NCBI GenBank assembly: GCA_003140835.1
Contig: PLLA01000051.1
Coordinates: 1-61,271, forward strand
Source: Candidatus Tumulicola scandinaviensis
GTDB taxonomy: Bacteria; Vulcanimicrobiota; Vulcanimicrobiia; Vulcanimicrobiales; Vulcanimicrobiaceae
Length of the DNA stretch: 61,271 nt
Direction of reading: 5' to 3'
Position 1 is the first letter of the stretch. Each line of letters begins with the position of its first letter. The translations under genes were made by a program, and so were the position numbers. This document shows positions 1 through 8,113 of this stretch, in pieces. The notes below the pieces were generated by a model, which was not told where the DNA came from, did not search any database, and worked only from the letters and a program-made list of their open reading frames with translations.

Positions 1-37
1 CCGACTCGCCCATCTCGGGCAGCGTCACCCTCACCAT
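1..37 (-). CDS. Start of a lipoyl-domain E2 acyltransferase (2-oxo acid dehydrogenase), cut by window edge
   Basis: Reading leftward from an ATG at 37, the 12 codons in the window translate to MVRVTLPEMGES. This is the typical beginning of the N-terminal lipoyl domain of dihydrolipoamide acyltransferases, where a V-x-x-P-x-[ML]-G-E-S strand opens the domain. A purine-rich TGGAAACG lies just upstream and could serve as ribosome binding site. The rest of the gene lies outside the window, so the substrate class (pyruvate, 2-oxoglutarate or branched-chain) cannot be told. The call rests on only 12 residues and is therefore tentative. Confidence 0.55.
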   Translation of the reverse strand, partial: MVRVTLPEMGES

Positions 38-158
38 CGTTTCCAATCTCGTGCTACTCCTTGACGTGTGCGCTGCGCTCCCTTCGGCGGGGCGGCGCGA
101 CGTAACATTCTAGGCTCCGGCCTTCGCGGAAGCCTACGACCAAACCCCGCGGCCGAGG

Positions 159-1139
159 CTATCCGAGGCGAGCGAGGTGCGCGATGGCGAGACTGCTCCA
201 CGCAATGGCGATCCACAGAATCGCACCCAGCGCGAGCGGGGCGGCGCCCGCCGTTCGCATCCGCCGCACGTCCGAGGAAAGGCCTACCCCGGCCAGCGCG
301 ACGACCATTGCGAAAATCGCGATCGCATGCAGCGGCGCTTGCCAGCTCCCCGGTATCCAGCCGAGCGACTCGATCGCCGCGGCCGCGAGGAACCACAGAA
401 TGAACCATGGGAAAAGGTTGCGCCACTCGATTGCCCGATCGCCGGCGCGTTGGGATGCCAAGCGCTTCCAGGCGTAAAACAGGACGATCGGTACGATCAA
501 CAGCGTTCGCGTCAGTTTCACGACGACGCTCGCGTTGCCGGCATCGCGACCGTACGCGAATGCGGCGGCGACCACCGACGACGTATCGTTAATGGCGGTG
601 CCGGCCCACAGCCCAAAGGCCGGCTGCGACAGGGCGAGCGCGTGACCGAGCGGCGGAAATACCAGCACGGCAACCACGTTAAAACAGAAAACCGTGCCGA
701 GTGCGTAGGCGACGTCGGAGGAATCCACCTCGATCACGCTCGACAACGCGGCGATTGCCGAACCACCGCAAATCGCGGTTCCGATCGCGAGCAGGCGCCG
801 CAAATCGCGATCGAGTCCCAACAATCGGCCAAAGACGTATGCCAGCGTCAACACGAGTGCGAACGTTCCGAGCATCACCGGTAGCGCGGCGGCGCCGCCG
901 CGAACGATTTGCGCTAAACTCAAGTTCGCTCCGAGCAAGACGATCGACCACTGCAGCAGCGTCTTGGCCGCAAACGACGCACCCGGCTCCAACACCGGTG
1001 CGGGCGGACGCCACGCGGCGATGGCGATGCCGATAAAGATCGCGAAGACCGGGCCTCCGACGAGCGGCGCCCATTTGCCGAGCAAAGTCGCTACGCCCGC
1101 GATCGCCACGCAAGCGAACAATCCCGCAAGCCGGTTCAA
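159..1139 (-). CDS. YeiH/UPF0324-type putative sulfate exporter family membrane protein
   Basis: A 326-residue polytopic inner-membrane protein with about ten hydrophobic segments. It carries the CGGSAIAA segment near residues 124-131 and a GTAINDTSSVVAA segment typical of the YeiH family, which databases call putative sulfate exporters; transport has been shown for few members. I place the start at a TTG at 1139 because it overlaps the stop of the upstream cytochrome gene as TTGA, and because upstream residues in this frame are Arg-rich antisense noise. It is the last gene of a three-gene unit with a TsdA-like cytochrome and a DsrE-like protein, so export of a sulfur oxyanion is a reasonable inference. 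Confidence 0.85.
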   Translation of the reverse strand: MNRLAGLFACVAIAGVATLLGKWAPLVGGPVFAIFIGIAIAAWRPPAPVLEPGASFAAKTLLQWSIVLLGANLSLAQIVRGGAAALPVMLGTFALVLTLAYVFGRLLGLDRDLRRLLAIGTAICGGSAIAALSSVIEVDSSDVAYALGTVFCFNVVAVLVFPPLGHALALSQPAFGLWAGTAINDTSSVVAAAFAYGRDAGNASVVVKLTRTLLIVPIVLFYAWKRLASQRAGDRAIEWRNLFPWFILWFLAAAAIESLGWIPGSWQAPLHAIAIFAMVVALAGVGLSSDVRRMRTAGAAPLALGAILWIAIAWSSLAIAHLARLG

Positions 1140-1927
1140 AAGAATCCGGCCGACCGTGGGGTTTGCAACACCAATGCGCGGCGATTGAAATGCGGCCGTT
1201 TGTGGCCGAGCACGAACGCCGAAACGTCGTAGGCATCGTCGAGCGTGAGCGACCCGGGGGCGTTCTGCGGCATGTTGTAGCGAACGAAACCGGTCATGCG
1301 ATCGATGTGCGCCATGCCCGCGCCACCGTTGAACGACGTCGCGCCCCATAACGGCGGAAACGCTCCTTTGATGCCGGCGCCGTCGATCTGATGACAGCGC
1401 ACGCACGTTTGCGCGTAGACGACGGCTCCGTGCACGATATCGGGCTTGCGATTGGGCAGCGGTTCGATGAACCGGTCAGATTTTTTCACCGGCGCGCCCA
1501 CCGGCACGCCGCGCGACAGCCATGCCACGTAGGCGACCAGCGCGATCATGGCTTTGCTCGAATAGGCCGGTGGGCGGCCGTTCATGCTATACAGGAAGCA
1601 CTCGGCCAGCCGGTCTTGCAGCGTGATGACGCGTTGAGCGCGTTTGTTCCATTGTGGAAACCGTCCGTAAACGCCGACGAAGCTTCCGCCTCGGGCCTTG
1701 GTGCCGGCATCGAGGTGACACGCTTGGCACGACATCTTAGCGCGCACGTAGCCTTTCATAAGATGCTGCGTGTCGACGATGATGTCGTGTCCGTACGCGA
1801 TCGACGCTCCGACCGGTCCGGGGGGTAGCGCATCGGAATCGTAGAGCCGCGGCGTTCCGCTCGAGCAAGCGGCGGCGAGCGCGACGGCCAGGGCAACGAA
1901 CGCGCGCGCCAGCGCCGGCAACCGCAT
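1136..1927 (-). CDS. Dihaem c-type cytochrome lipoprotein, thiosulfate dehydrogenase (TsdA)-like
   Basis: A 263-residue protein with a lipoprotein signal ending in AAAC (Cys21). It has two haem c sites, CQACH at 67-71 and CVRCH at 175-179. Between them lies a CFLYSMNGR segment at 110-118, which resembles the C-F-x-x-S-M-N-G stretch of TsdA-type thiosulfate dehydrogenases, where a Cys serves as unusual haem ligand. A Met in YNMPQ (219) is a likely axial ligand of haem 2. TsdA couples two thiosulfates to tetrathionate or works in reverse; a role here is inferred from the motif and from the DsrE-like and YeiH-like neighbours. A generic dihaem electron carrier is the alternative. It overlaps the next gene by 4 bases. 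Confidence 0.75.
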   Translation of the reverse strand: MRLPALARAFVALAVALAAACSSGTPRLYDSDALPPGPVGASIAYGHDIIVDTQHLMKGYVRAKMSCQACHLDAGTKARGGSFVGVYGRFPQWNKRAQRVITLQDRLAECFLYSMNGRPPAYSSKAMIALVAYVAWLSRGVPVGAPVKKSDRFIEPLPNRKPDIVHGAVVYAQTCVRCHQIDGAGIKGAFPPLWGATSFNGGAGMAHIDRMTGFVRYNMPQNAPGSLTLDDAYDVSAFVLGHKRPHFNRRALVLQTPRSAGFF

Positions 1928-1932
1928 GCGGC

Positions 1933-2640
1933 CTACATCACCAACGTGATGTAGGTGTACCGGTACGTCGCCTGGAGCACCGCGACCGTCGCGACCATCG
2001 ACGGAACCACGATCGCACCGGGAATCAGGTGCGTAAGGATATCGCCGGCGACGTCGGCTGCGCTCATGCCGGCGGGGGCCAGACCTTTCTTGACGATCCC
2101 GCGCGCCTGTTCTTCAACGGCGGTGTGACAGGTAAGATAGATCAGCCCGCGCTGCTGCAACGTTTGTATCGAGGTATCTTGATACATGCCCTTATCGTCG
2201 TCGGGATCGGCCTGCGCATCCATCGCGGCGCGCTTGGTGACGTAGACGTTGGACGTCACCGGCGCGCCGTTCGCGTCGGTCAGACCGAAGTACTCCGCAA
2301 TACGATATTTTTTCCACACGTAATCGGTGTACCCGTACGACGCGGACGGCCCATGTCCGGCAAAGGCCACCGCGATCTTGCTCGCGGGATAACCGAAGCC
2401 GAACTGCAAGCCGTTGAACGAGTTCTTGACGTTATTCCAAACGGTGGGCCGAAAGGCAACGGCTTCGTACAGCTGGCGTATGTCTGCGTCACGGCCAACG
2501 ATCTCCGCAAAACTCTTCTCGTCGAAGTCCGCAGCGCGCTCGACGAACTTCGCGCCGCCGGGTACGGTCTGCGCTTCGGCGAGGCCGCTCGACGCGGCCA
2601 GCAGGGTCGCGGTGGCGCCCAAAAAAGTCGAGCGATCCAT
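1933..2640 (-). CDS. Exported DsrE/DsrF-like protein
   Basis: A 235-residue protein with an N-terminal export signal (DRSTFLG followed by an Ala/Leu-rich stretch to about residue 24) that resembles a Tat signal lacking the twin arginine. The C-terminal half fits the DsrE/F-like fold family: LQQRGLIYLTCHTAV with a Cys at the usual place after a beta strand, then a VVPSMVATVAVLQ stretch similar to the V-P-A-G-V-A-E-L segment. DsrE-like proteins relay sulfane sulfur; here the protein would act outside the cytoplasm. It is the first gene of the unit with the dihaem cytochrome (5 bases apart) and the YeiH-like exporter. Function beyond sulfur handling cannot be stated. Confidence 0.65.
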   Translation of the reverse strand: MDRSTFLGATATLLAASSGLAEAQTVPGGAKFVERAADFDEKSFAEIVGRDADIRQLYEAVAFRPTVWNNVKNSFNGLQFGFGYPASKIAVAFAGHGPSASYGYTDYVWKKYRIAEYFGLTDANGAPVTSNVYVTKRAAMDAQADPDDDKGMYQDTSIQTLQQRGLIYLTCHTAVEEQARGIVKKGLAPAGMSAADVAGDILTHLIPGAIVVPSMVATVAVLQATYRYTYITLVM

Positions 2641-2759
2641 GGGTCTTTCGATTCTCCTTCTAGAATAACTTTAGTCATCATTTCGAGACACTGCGTGCAC
2701 ATCCCGCGCCCTGCCGGTCCTCTAGGAGCGGCCCTCCCGCGGGTCAAAGGGGACCCTTC

Positions 2760-3635
2760 GTGAGTGCTTTCGACGTTGATCCCACGCAAGCGACATCACC
2801 CGATTTCAATCGCCGGGCCTTCGTCGGCTTCACGGCGGCGGCGACCGCCGGGGTCGGGATGGCGGCACGCGGTCTTGCCGAGCCCTCTTCGCCGATGGGC
2901 CGGACCCATCCACCGGTCGTCCCCGAGAACGACCCGGCGATCTTGGCCGAGAACGTCGAACTGACCGTCGGCAGCGCAAAAATTTCGGCGTACGCCGCGC
3001 GGCCGCGGCAGGCCGGACCGGCTACGCCGTCGGTCGTCGTCGTCATGCACGTCTGGGGCGTCGATACCTCGATCCGCGACGTCGTCCGGCGCTTCGCCAA
3101 AGCCGGCATTGCCGCGATCGCACCGGATCTCTACGCACGCTTCGGGTCACCCAACGGCGACGGGAGCACCGACTCCGCTCCGTTTCGGGCGGTGGCCAAG
3201 CAGCTCGACCGCGCGCAGTACGTCGCGGATATTCGCGCGGCCGCAGCCTGGCTCGCCGCCGCGTCGCCGTCGACCAAGACCGGCATCCTCGGCTTTTGCA
3301 TGGGGGGCCGCCTCGCGTTGCTGACGGCGATCGATACGGGCCGGCAGTTCGCCGCCGTCTTTCCATTCTACGGCTCGCTCGAAGGCGTCACCCCGGATGC
3401 GCTCGAGATTCCGGTGTGCGGCAGCTACGGGGCGCGCGACACCAGCATCCCGGCCGCCGGCGTTCGCGCTTTCGCCGCCGCGCTGCAGGTTCCGAACGAC
3501 ATCCGGATTTACGACGACGCGGGACACGCGTTTTTCGACGATCAACGCGCCTCGTACGTCGCCGATGCGAGCGCGGACGCGTGGACGCGAACGTTAGCAT
3601 TTCTCGAAAAGTACGCCGGGGCGCCGGCGCCGTGA
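2760..3635 (+). CDS. Dienelactone hydrolase family protein with Tat-type signal
   Basis: A 291-residue alpha/beta hydrolase. The N-terminus has NRRAFVGF followed by an Ala/Gly-rich hydrophobic stretch (residues 18-41), a good twin-arginine signal, so the enzyme is probably folded and then exported. The nucleophile elbow reads GFCMGG with Cys180, the dienelactone hydrolase hallmark instead of Ser. The likely acid is the Asp of GARDTS near 231 and the His is in DAGHAFFDD near 262. The start is GTG at 2760; the gene is divergent from the DsrE-like gene with about 120 bases between. The natural substrate is unknown. It nearly touches rmuC downstream. Confidence 0.85.
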   Translation: MSAFDVDPTQATSPDFNRRAFVGFTAAATAGVGMAARGLAEPSSPMGRTHPPVVPENDPAILAENVELTVGSAKISAYAARPRQAGPATPSVVVVMHVWGVDTSIRDVVRRFAKAGIAAIAPDLYARFGSPNGDGSTDSAPFRAVAKQLDRAQYVADIRAAAAWLAAASPSTKTGILGFCMGGRLALLTAIDTGRQFAAVFPFYGSLEGVTPDALEIPVCGSYGARDTSIPAAGVRAFAAALQVPNDIRIYDDAGHAFFDDQRASYVADASADAWTRTLAFLEKYAGAPAP

Positions 3636-3637
3636 CC

Positions 3638-4852
3638 ATGACGCTGGCCGCGGCCGCTGCCTTTTTTATCGGCGCCGCCACCGGCGCGATCGTCGTTTGG
3701 CTGATAGCGCGCGCCGAGTCGAGCGGCTTGCGCGCGACGCTAACCGAGTCAAAGCGCGCGCAGGAGAAGACCATCGAAGCGCTGATTGAGCGCGCGAAGA
3801 ACGAGCTGCGCGAAACCACCGCCAGCCGTGCGAGCGAGCGAGTCGGCGAGCTCGTCGCTCCGGTCGCGCAAAAGCTGCACGAGTTCGACCGCTTGATTCA
3901 CGAGCTCGAAGCCAAGCGCCAGCACGACGCCGGCAGCCTGCGCGCGCAAATCGAACAGCTGTTGGGGCGCGCCGAGAAACTAGAAACCGCAACTACCAGC
4001 CTAACGACGCAAACGTCGACCCTCGTTACGGCGCTGCGCAACCCCACATCGCGCGGAAAATGGGGCGAGATGCAGCTGCGCAACGTCGTCGAGAAGGCCG
4101 GCATGCTACCGTACTGCGATTTCTCGGAACAACAGACGGTCGCGCTCGAAGAAGCGCGCGTACGGCCCGATATGACGGTGAATCTTCCGGGCGAGCGGTT
4201 CGTTTTTATCGATGCCAAAGCACCGACCGATTCGATGCAGGCCGCCCTAGAAACGGCCGACGACGAAACGCGGCGGAATTTGGTTAAGCAACACGCGCGC
4301 GCATTACGCGATCACGTCGATGCGTTGGCGCGTCGGGGATATCAGACCGCCAAAGGTTCGGCGGACTATGTCGTCATGTTCGTTCCGGGCGAAGCGTTTC
4401 TGAGTGCGGCCTGCAGCGACGACCCGGCGCTCATCGAATACGCGCTGGACAAAGGGGTGCTGGTTACCGGGCCGCTCTCGCTGATCAGCCTCTTGCGAAC
4501 GTTTGCGATGGGCTGGCAGGCGCTGCGGCAAGAAGAAAACGCCAAACGCATCGCCACCATCGGCAAAGTTCTGTACGAACGTGCCCTCAAGTTCTCCGAA
4601 CACTTGCTCGAAGTGCGCCGCCATCTCGAACGCTCGGTCAACGCGTTCAACGGAGCCGTCGGCTCGTACGAAAGCAAACTCTTGCCGCAAGGGCGCCGGC
4701 TCAAAGACGAAGCCTCGCTGGGCGGGGACGAGCTGTTCGAAATTCCGCCGATCGACGTGGTCCCGCGCGACATCACCGCGCTCGACACGGGAACGCGCGA
4801 AAAACGCGTGCCGCGAGCCCAGCAGCTGTTCGCCAACGACGACGCCGTCTAA
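3638..4852 (+). CDS. rmuC: DNA recombination protein RmuC
   Basis: A 404-residue protein with an N-terminal membrane anchor (residues 3-21), a long coiled coil up to about residue 135, and an RmuC domain with SRGKWGEMQLRNVVEKAGM, VFIDAKAPTDSM and a SADYVVMFVPGEAF segment. RmuC is a nuclease-like protein that limits some inversions and recombination; its biochemistry is poorly known. The ATG at 3638 lies 2 bases after the stop of the hydrolase; a GTG at 3632 overlapping that stop is an alternative start. The gene is probably co-transcribed with the hydrolase, though no functional link is evident. Confidence 0.93.
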   Translation: MTLAAAAAFFIGAATGAIVVWLIARAESSGLRATLTESKRAQEKTIEALIERAKNELRETTASRASERVGELVAPVAQKLHEFDRLIHELEAKRQHDAGSLRAQIEQLLGRAEKLETATTSLTTQTSTLVTALRNPTSRGKWGEMQLRNVVEKAGMLPYCDFSEQQTVALEEARVRPDMTVNLPGERFVFIDAKAPTDSMQAALETADDETRRNLVKQHARALRDHVDALARRGYQTAKGSADYVVMFVPGEAFLSAACSDDPALIEYALDKGVLVTGPLSLISLLRTFAMGWQALRQEENAKRIATIGKVLYERALKFSEHLLEVRRHLERSVNAFNGAVGSYESKLLPQGRRLKDEASLGGDELFEIPPIDVVPRDITALDTGTREKRVPRAQQLFANDDAV

Positions 4853-4868
4853 GGACCTCGGCTTTAGC

Positions 4869-5411
4869 CTACGGCCACGACGAGCCGTCGGCGTATTCCA
4901 CGTGCGTCACTCGATACGTAACGGTCGCCGCTTGAAGGAGTGGTGCGGATGCTACGCCTTGCTGTAACAGCGTGCAGTTGTCGCCGTACCCGCGGTGCCC
5001 CACGCCGCCTTGCCAAGCCGAGAGACTTTCCCAGCCGTTGATGTCGATGCCGGGCGAAAACTCGCCGCGCCGATCGAGATGCAAAGACCCGAGCTCGCGG
5101 CCACGCGGCCCCATCATCGGAAAGTCGAACACCACGCGCCGCGCCACCAGCGTCGACGTATTCTTAAACGAGACGCACACGATAGCGGCTTTTCCGTCGC
5201 GCTTTGCCGCTGCAAAGCCGCCGGTTACGTTGACGTGGCCTTCCGAGCCCTGGTCGAGCGTCGCGCTGGCAAAATTCAACGAGCGGTACGGATTAGGCGT
5301 CGGGCTGGGCGACGGCGACGGCGACGGCGACGGCGTTGCGGCAAGCACCGGCCGGACTGCCGCGAAGACGGCCAGCGATGCGAGCGCGCAAACGATGGTG
5401 CGAAGATTCAT
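4869..5411 (-). CDS. Exported protein of unknown function with Ser-Pro linker
   Basis: A 180-residue protein with a Sec-type signal (MNLRTIVCALASL to VLAA) followed by a low-complexity SPSPSPSPSP linker encoded by a GGCGAC hexamer repeat near 5311-5336. The mature part carries short motifs such as VCVSFKNTS and DNCTLLQQG and ends in a beta-rich region. I do not recognise the family. An ATG at 5423 would add four residues; I prefer 5411 because it gives a cleaner n-region. It is convergent with rmuC (16 bases apart). Confidence 0.7.
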   Translation of the reverse strand: MNLRTIVCALASLAVFAAVRPVLAATPSPSPSPSPSPTPNPYRSLNFASATLDQGSEGHVNVTGGFAAAKRDGKAAIVCVSFKNTSTLVARRVVFDFPMMGPRGRELGSLHLDRRGEFSPGIDINGWESLSAWQGGVGHRGYGDNCTLLQQGVASAPLLQAATVTYRVTHVEYADGSSWP

Positions 5412-5458
5412 ACGATCCGGCATTGGGAGCCGGGAGCGTGCGCTCCTTTGTCTGTCCG

Positions 5459-6740
5459 CTAGGTGCCGCCCACAGCGGCGCGCGCGTCTGCAATGGCGCG
5501 CTCGATCGTGAGGCTCGTGCCGAGACTCCACTGCACGTCGAAAGTCGCGTCTCCGAGCAGCGCACGGAGCCGCGCCACGTCGGCGTCGTAGTCGGCGCGT
5601 TCGGAGGCAAAAAGTGGTGAGCCGATCGCGCGCCTGAGCGCGTCGGCGGCTCCGAGCAAACGAACGCCACGCGGTGGATCGCCGACGCTGGCGAGCGTGA
5701 AGGCGGGGTCTTCGAGGGTTTTGGCGATGGCCGATTTACTGGGCATCGTATCGAGCATTTCGAAGGCTTCGCGATAACGCGCCAGCGCGAGGTCGAAGTT
5801 ACCGCGCTTGTGCGCGACCGCGCCGAGATTCACCAGCGAATAGTAGGTGACGCCGGTGTAGCCGACGGCCCGCTGCACGCGAAGGCATTCGCTGAAAATG
5901 TGCTCCGCTCGCTCGTACTCGCGCTTGCAGGCGGCGACCAGACCGAGGATCATCAGCGCGTGCGCGACGCCCGATTCGTGACCGATTCCCCGGTACTCGA
6001 CGACGCTTTCGTCTGCGTAGGCGGCGGCCCGATCGAGATCGTTCTTGCTGAATGCGGTAGAAGCGAGATTCGATAAAGAGTTTGCGATGCCGCTCCCGTC
6101 ACCGGTGCGCCGCCGAACTTCGAGGGCCTCGGCGTGAACCTGTAATGCGCGGTCGTACTCACCACGAAACTGCAGGATGATGCCGAGGGACGTCAGCGAG
6201 GCCGCAGCGCCCGCATCGTCGCCGATCGCGGCTGCAAAGCGATGGCCTCTTCGCAGGGCCCGCGCGCTTCGTCGAAACTCCCCATCGCCGACAGCAGCAC
6301 GACGTTCGCCCGGAGCACCTTCGCGTACGACGCTTCGGAAATGCCCGCGGGCGCGACGCTTCTCAGTCGCAAAAATCGCGCGATCCAATCGAGCCCTTCC
6401 GTACGGTAGCCGTGCAGCCACCAGAATCGCCAAACGGCGCCGACGAGATGGAACCCGAGGGCGATCTCGGCGTGCGACGCCCACTCGAGTGCACGCACGC
6501 CGATATGGGGCTGCGGCTGGCGAACGCTTTTGCCGCAGCCGGACTTCCCCCTCCGCTCGTGCAGACGGACCTCCGCATGGTGTACGGTACGGACTTCGCG
6601 GGGTACGCGTTTTTCGAGCACGCGATCCGGGATTTGCTTCCAACCCTTGAAGACTGCGCTCTCGCGAGGGCGGCCGACCTGAACGTCGACACGTTCGCCG
6701 AGCGTCTGAAGCGTGAAACCACGCTCGCCGCCGGCCACAT
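5459..6740 (-). pseudogene. Remnant of a large TPR-containing ATPase/transcriptional regulator, frameshifted and lacking its N-terminal half
   Basis: The downstream frame (5459 to about 6240) encodes a run of tetratricopeptide repeats (for example SLTSLGIILQFRGEYDRAL and SLVNLGAVAHKRGNFDLAL) and a C-terminal GVRLLGAADALRRAIG segment seen at the end of LuxR/BTAD-type signal-transduction ATPases. The part just upstream (about 6240-6510) continues the same family in another frame, with LVGAVWRFWWLHGYRTEG and AKVLRANVVLLSAMGSFDEA. The two halves join if one base is added or removed near 6240. Above about 6510 similarity fades, and the AAA ATPase and DNA-binding domains are absent; a block of intergenic repeats starts at 6790. 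The best reading is a decayed gene; a sequencing error could explain the frameshift but not the missing N-terminus. Confidence 0.7.
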
Positions 6741-6791
6741 TTTTTTGCCGCTTCAAGTCGGTGCTTGGGCGCGGGTCCGCCTATCGAGCGG

Positions 6792-6827
6792 GTAGCGTCG
6801 CAGGCGCGTAGCGCGGCAGTCGAAGGA
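6792..6827 (+). repeat. Partial copy of the TGTCAT-type dispersed repeat
   Basis: The segment GCGCGGCAGTCGAAGGAC closes with the same CAGTCGAAGGAC end as the copy at 53836-53885 and resembles the reverse complement of the copy at 6974-7020. Only the second half of the unit is recognisable. It lies on the left side of the 86-nt repeat at 6861-6946. Confidence 0.5.
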
Positions 6828-6860
6828 CCACTCAGCGCGAACCACGAGCAGCGTTCAGGA

Positions 6861-6946
6861 CGTTCGCTTTCTCGGATCCGTCCGAAAAAGCTACTCGCTG
6901 GCTCGTCGCTCCCGGCATCCAGCCTTCGCTCCTCGACCAGACGCCC
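6861..6946 (-). repeat. 86-nt intergenic repeat, copy 1, with hairpin
   Basis: The reverse complement matches 15536-15621 over 86 bases without gaps and with about eight differences by eye. The shared core includes GGATGCCGGGAGCGACGAGC. The hairpin part (6867-6890) is CTTTCTCGGA-TCCG-TCCGAAAAAG, a 10-bp stem with one mismatch; the other copy is perfect. It lies downstream of the peroxiredoxin stop and beside the truncated TPR gene. It could end transcription or be a small mobile or REP-like unit. Confidence 0.85.
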
Positions 6947-6973
6947 TCACGCAGCACGTGGTTCGCGCTCCGG

Positions 6974-7020
6974 TGCTTCGACTACGCGCCTGCGGCGCTC
7001 CGCTCAGCATGACAACGTAG
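6974..7020 (-). repeat. TGTCAT-type dispersed repeat, copy 2
   Basis: Read on the minus strand, this begins TTGTCATGCTGAGCGGAG and ends AGTCGAAGCAC. It matches the copy at 53836-53885 (TGTCATCCTAAGCGGAG, CAGTCGAAGGAC). It abuts the stop codon of the peroxiredoxin gene at 7026. The CTGAGCGGAG core resembles REP-like elements that I have met in many GC-rich genomes, so this is probably the most ordinary of the repeat types here. Confidence 0.7.
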
Positions 7021-7025
7021 GGGGG

Positions 7026-7583
7026 CTACTTTTTAGGGTGGGCGGCCGACCAGGTTTTGAGCGCTGCGAGCGTGTTTTGTACGTGCAGCGACGGATCCAA
7101 GTTCGTGTACGAATAGATAATGGTGCCGTCGGGCGCGATGACGTACGACGTCCGGTTGGCGTATTCCGGATGTTGCGACAGGACGGCGTCGTAGGCTTTT
7201 TCGACCGTTTGCTGCGTATCCGCGGCGACCGCGAACTTGCTCCGGCATTCGCTTACGGAAAACTTTTGCAACGTGGCGAGCTGATCGTGCGATACACCGA
7301 TCACGGTCGCGCCGAGCGCGTGATATTGATCGATCGCATCTGCGAACTCGTGCGCCTCGATGGTACAGCCCGTCGTAAATGCGGCGGGATAGAAATACAC
7401 AACGACCGGCCCCTTTTTCAACGCGTCGGCCAGGCTGAAGGTAAAGACGTTGCCTCCCTGCGTTGCCTGCAGCGTAAAATCGGGCGCCTTGGCGCCGACC
7501 GCCAGCGCGGCGAACACGGGCGCCGTTAGGGCAAAGAGCGCCACCGCGGCGAGCGCGCAGAAACTCACGAATCGACGGTTCAT
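7026..7583 (-). CDS. Exported peroxiredoxin of the AhpC/TSA-BCP type
   Basis: A 185-residue thiol peroxidase with an N-terminal signal sequence (residues 1-25, ending VFAA), so it probably acts in the periplasm. The peroxidatic site is PAAFTTGC, matching P-x-x-x-T-x-x-C; a second Cys in SECRSKF five residues after SV may be the resolving residue, an arrangement of atypical two-Cys BCP-like enzymes. The fold segments PDFTLQATQGG and VVVYFYP support the family. The ATG at 7583 is chosen because a very strong AAAGGAGAGG precedes it at 7591-7600. It is transcribed away from the Coa1-like gene. Confidence 0.9.
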   Translation of the reverse strand: MNRRFVSFCALAAVALFALTAPVFAALAVGAKAPDFTLQATQGGNVFTFSLADALKKGPVVVYFYPAAFTTGCTIEAHEFADAIDQYHALGATVIGVSHDQLATLQKFSVSECRSKFAVAADTQQTVEKAYDAVLSQHPEYANRTSYVIAPDGTIIYSYTNLDPSLHVQNTLAALKTWSAAHPKK

Positions 7584-7590
7584 CTTTAAA

Positions 7591-7600
7591 CCTCTCCTTT
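7591..7600 (-). promoter_or_regulatory. Strong ribosome binding site of the peroxiredoxin gene
   Basis: AAAGGAGAGG on the minus strand lies 7 bases before the ATG at 7583. It fixes that start against longer readings of the frame. Confidence 0.8.
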
Positions 7601-7636
7601 GGTTGCGACTGCCAGCATACCACGCGCTCGCACCGC

Positions 7637-8098
7637 ATGCATGAGTGCTATGATTGTCTCGTGGAACCTGCCGCCGGGCCTTCCGGATTGAACCCGCGCG
7701 TCGTTTGGATCGTCGCGATCGTCGTGCTCGTCGTCGTGATCGCGTTCGTCGCTTCGATCGTTGCGTTCGCACTTGCCCTCCTGGGCATGCTGGATCGCAG
7801 CGACGCACACGTTTGCGGGATCGCGGCGGTCCGTTCGAGCCCGGCTGCCGCCGAACTGGTAGGAACGCCGATCGAGCAGCGCGGCTTCACCGGCGGTTCG
7901 TCCTCGTCGGAGAACGGCGAGGCGAGCGAACGGGTGACGTTTACCGTGACTGGCCCGCGTGGTTCGGCGTTCGTGGTCGCGGAGGGTCGCCGGTCCCCGC
8001 TCGCCTCGCACCTGGACGTCGTCATCGGCCGCGATCAGCACAGCCGGACCATTTACTCGGGACCCTTCGACTGCCCGGATCTCCATCGGAGACGCTAG
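7637..8098 (+). CDS. Membrane-anchored Coa1-like domain protein
   Basis: A 153-residue protein with one N-terminal transmembrane helix (about residues 22-50) and a C-terminal domain that begins VGTPIEQRGFTGGS and continues through VTFTVTGPRGSAFVVAEG. This follows the pattern of the cytochrome oxidase assembly factor Coa1-like domain (G-x-P-I ... G-x-x-x-G-S ... V-x-G-P-x-G). Bacterial members are mostly uncharacterised. The start is uncertain: ATG at 7637 or GTG at 7661, and the GTG version (145 residues) gives a more usual N-terminus. Involvement in respiration is only suggested by the domain. Confidence 0.65.
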   Translation: MHECYDCLVEPAAGPSGLNPRVVWIVAIVVLVVVIAFVASIVAFALALLGMLDRSDAHVCGIAAVRSSPAAAELVGTPIEQRGFTGGSSSSENGEASERVTFTVTGPRGSAFVVAEGRRSPLASHLDVVIGRDQHSRTIYSGPFDCPDLHRRR

Positions 8099-8113
8099 GA
8101 CGCATCGGGTTTC

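Noticed and set aside
38..158. Hairpin AGGCTCCG/CGGAAGCCT near 110-135 as a YeiH terminator
   Set aside because: The stem has a bulge and no T-run follows on the minus strand, so it is too weak to list.
5311..5336. Tandem GGCGAC repeat as a CRISPR or satellite candidate
   Set aside because: It is a 6-bp codon repeat within a coding region (Ser-Pro linker) with no spacers.
6757..7025. Small coding genes in the repeat block
   Set aside because: Open frames here read through repeats in all directions and encode Arg-rich text without start signals.
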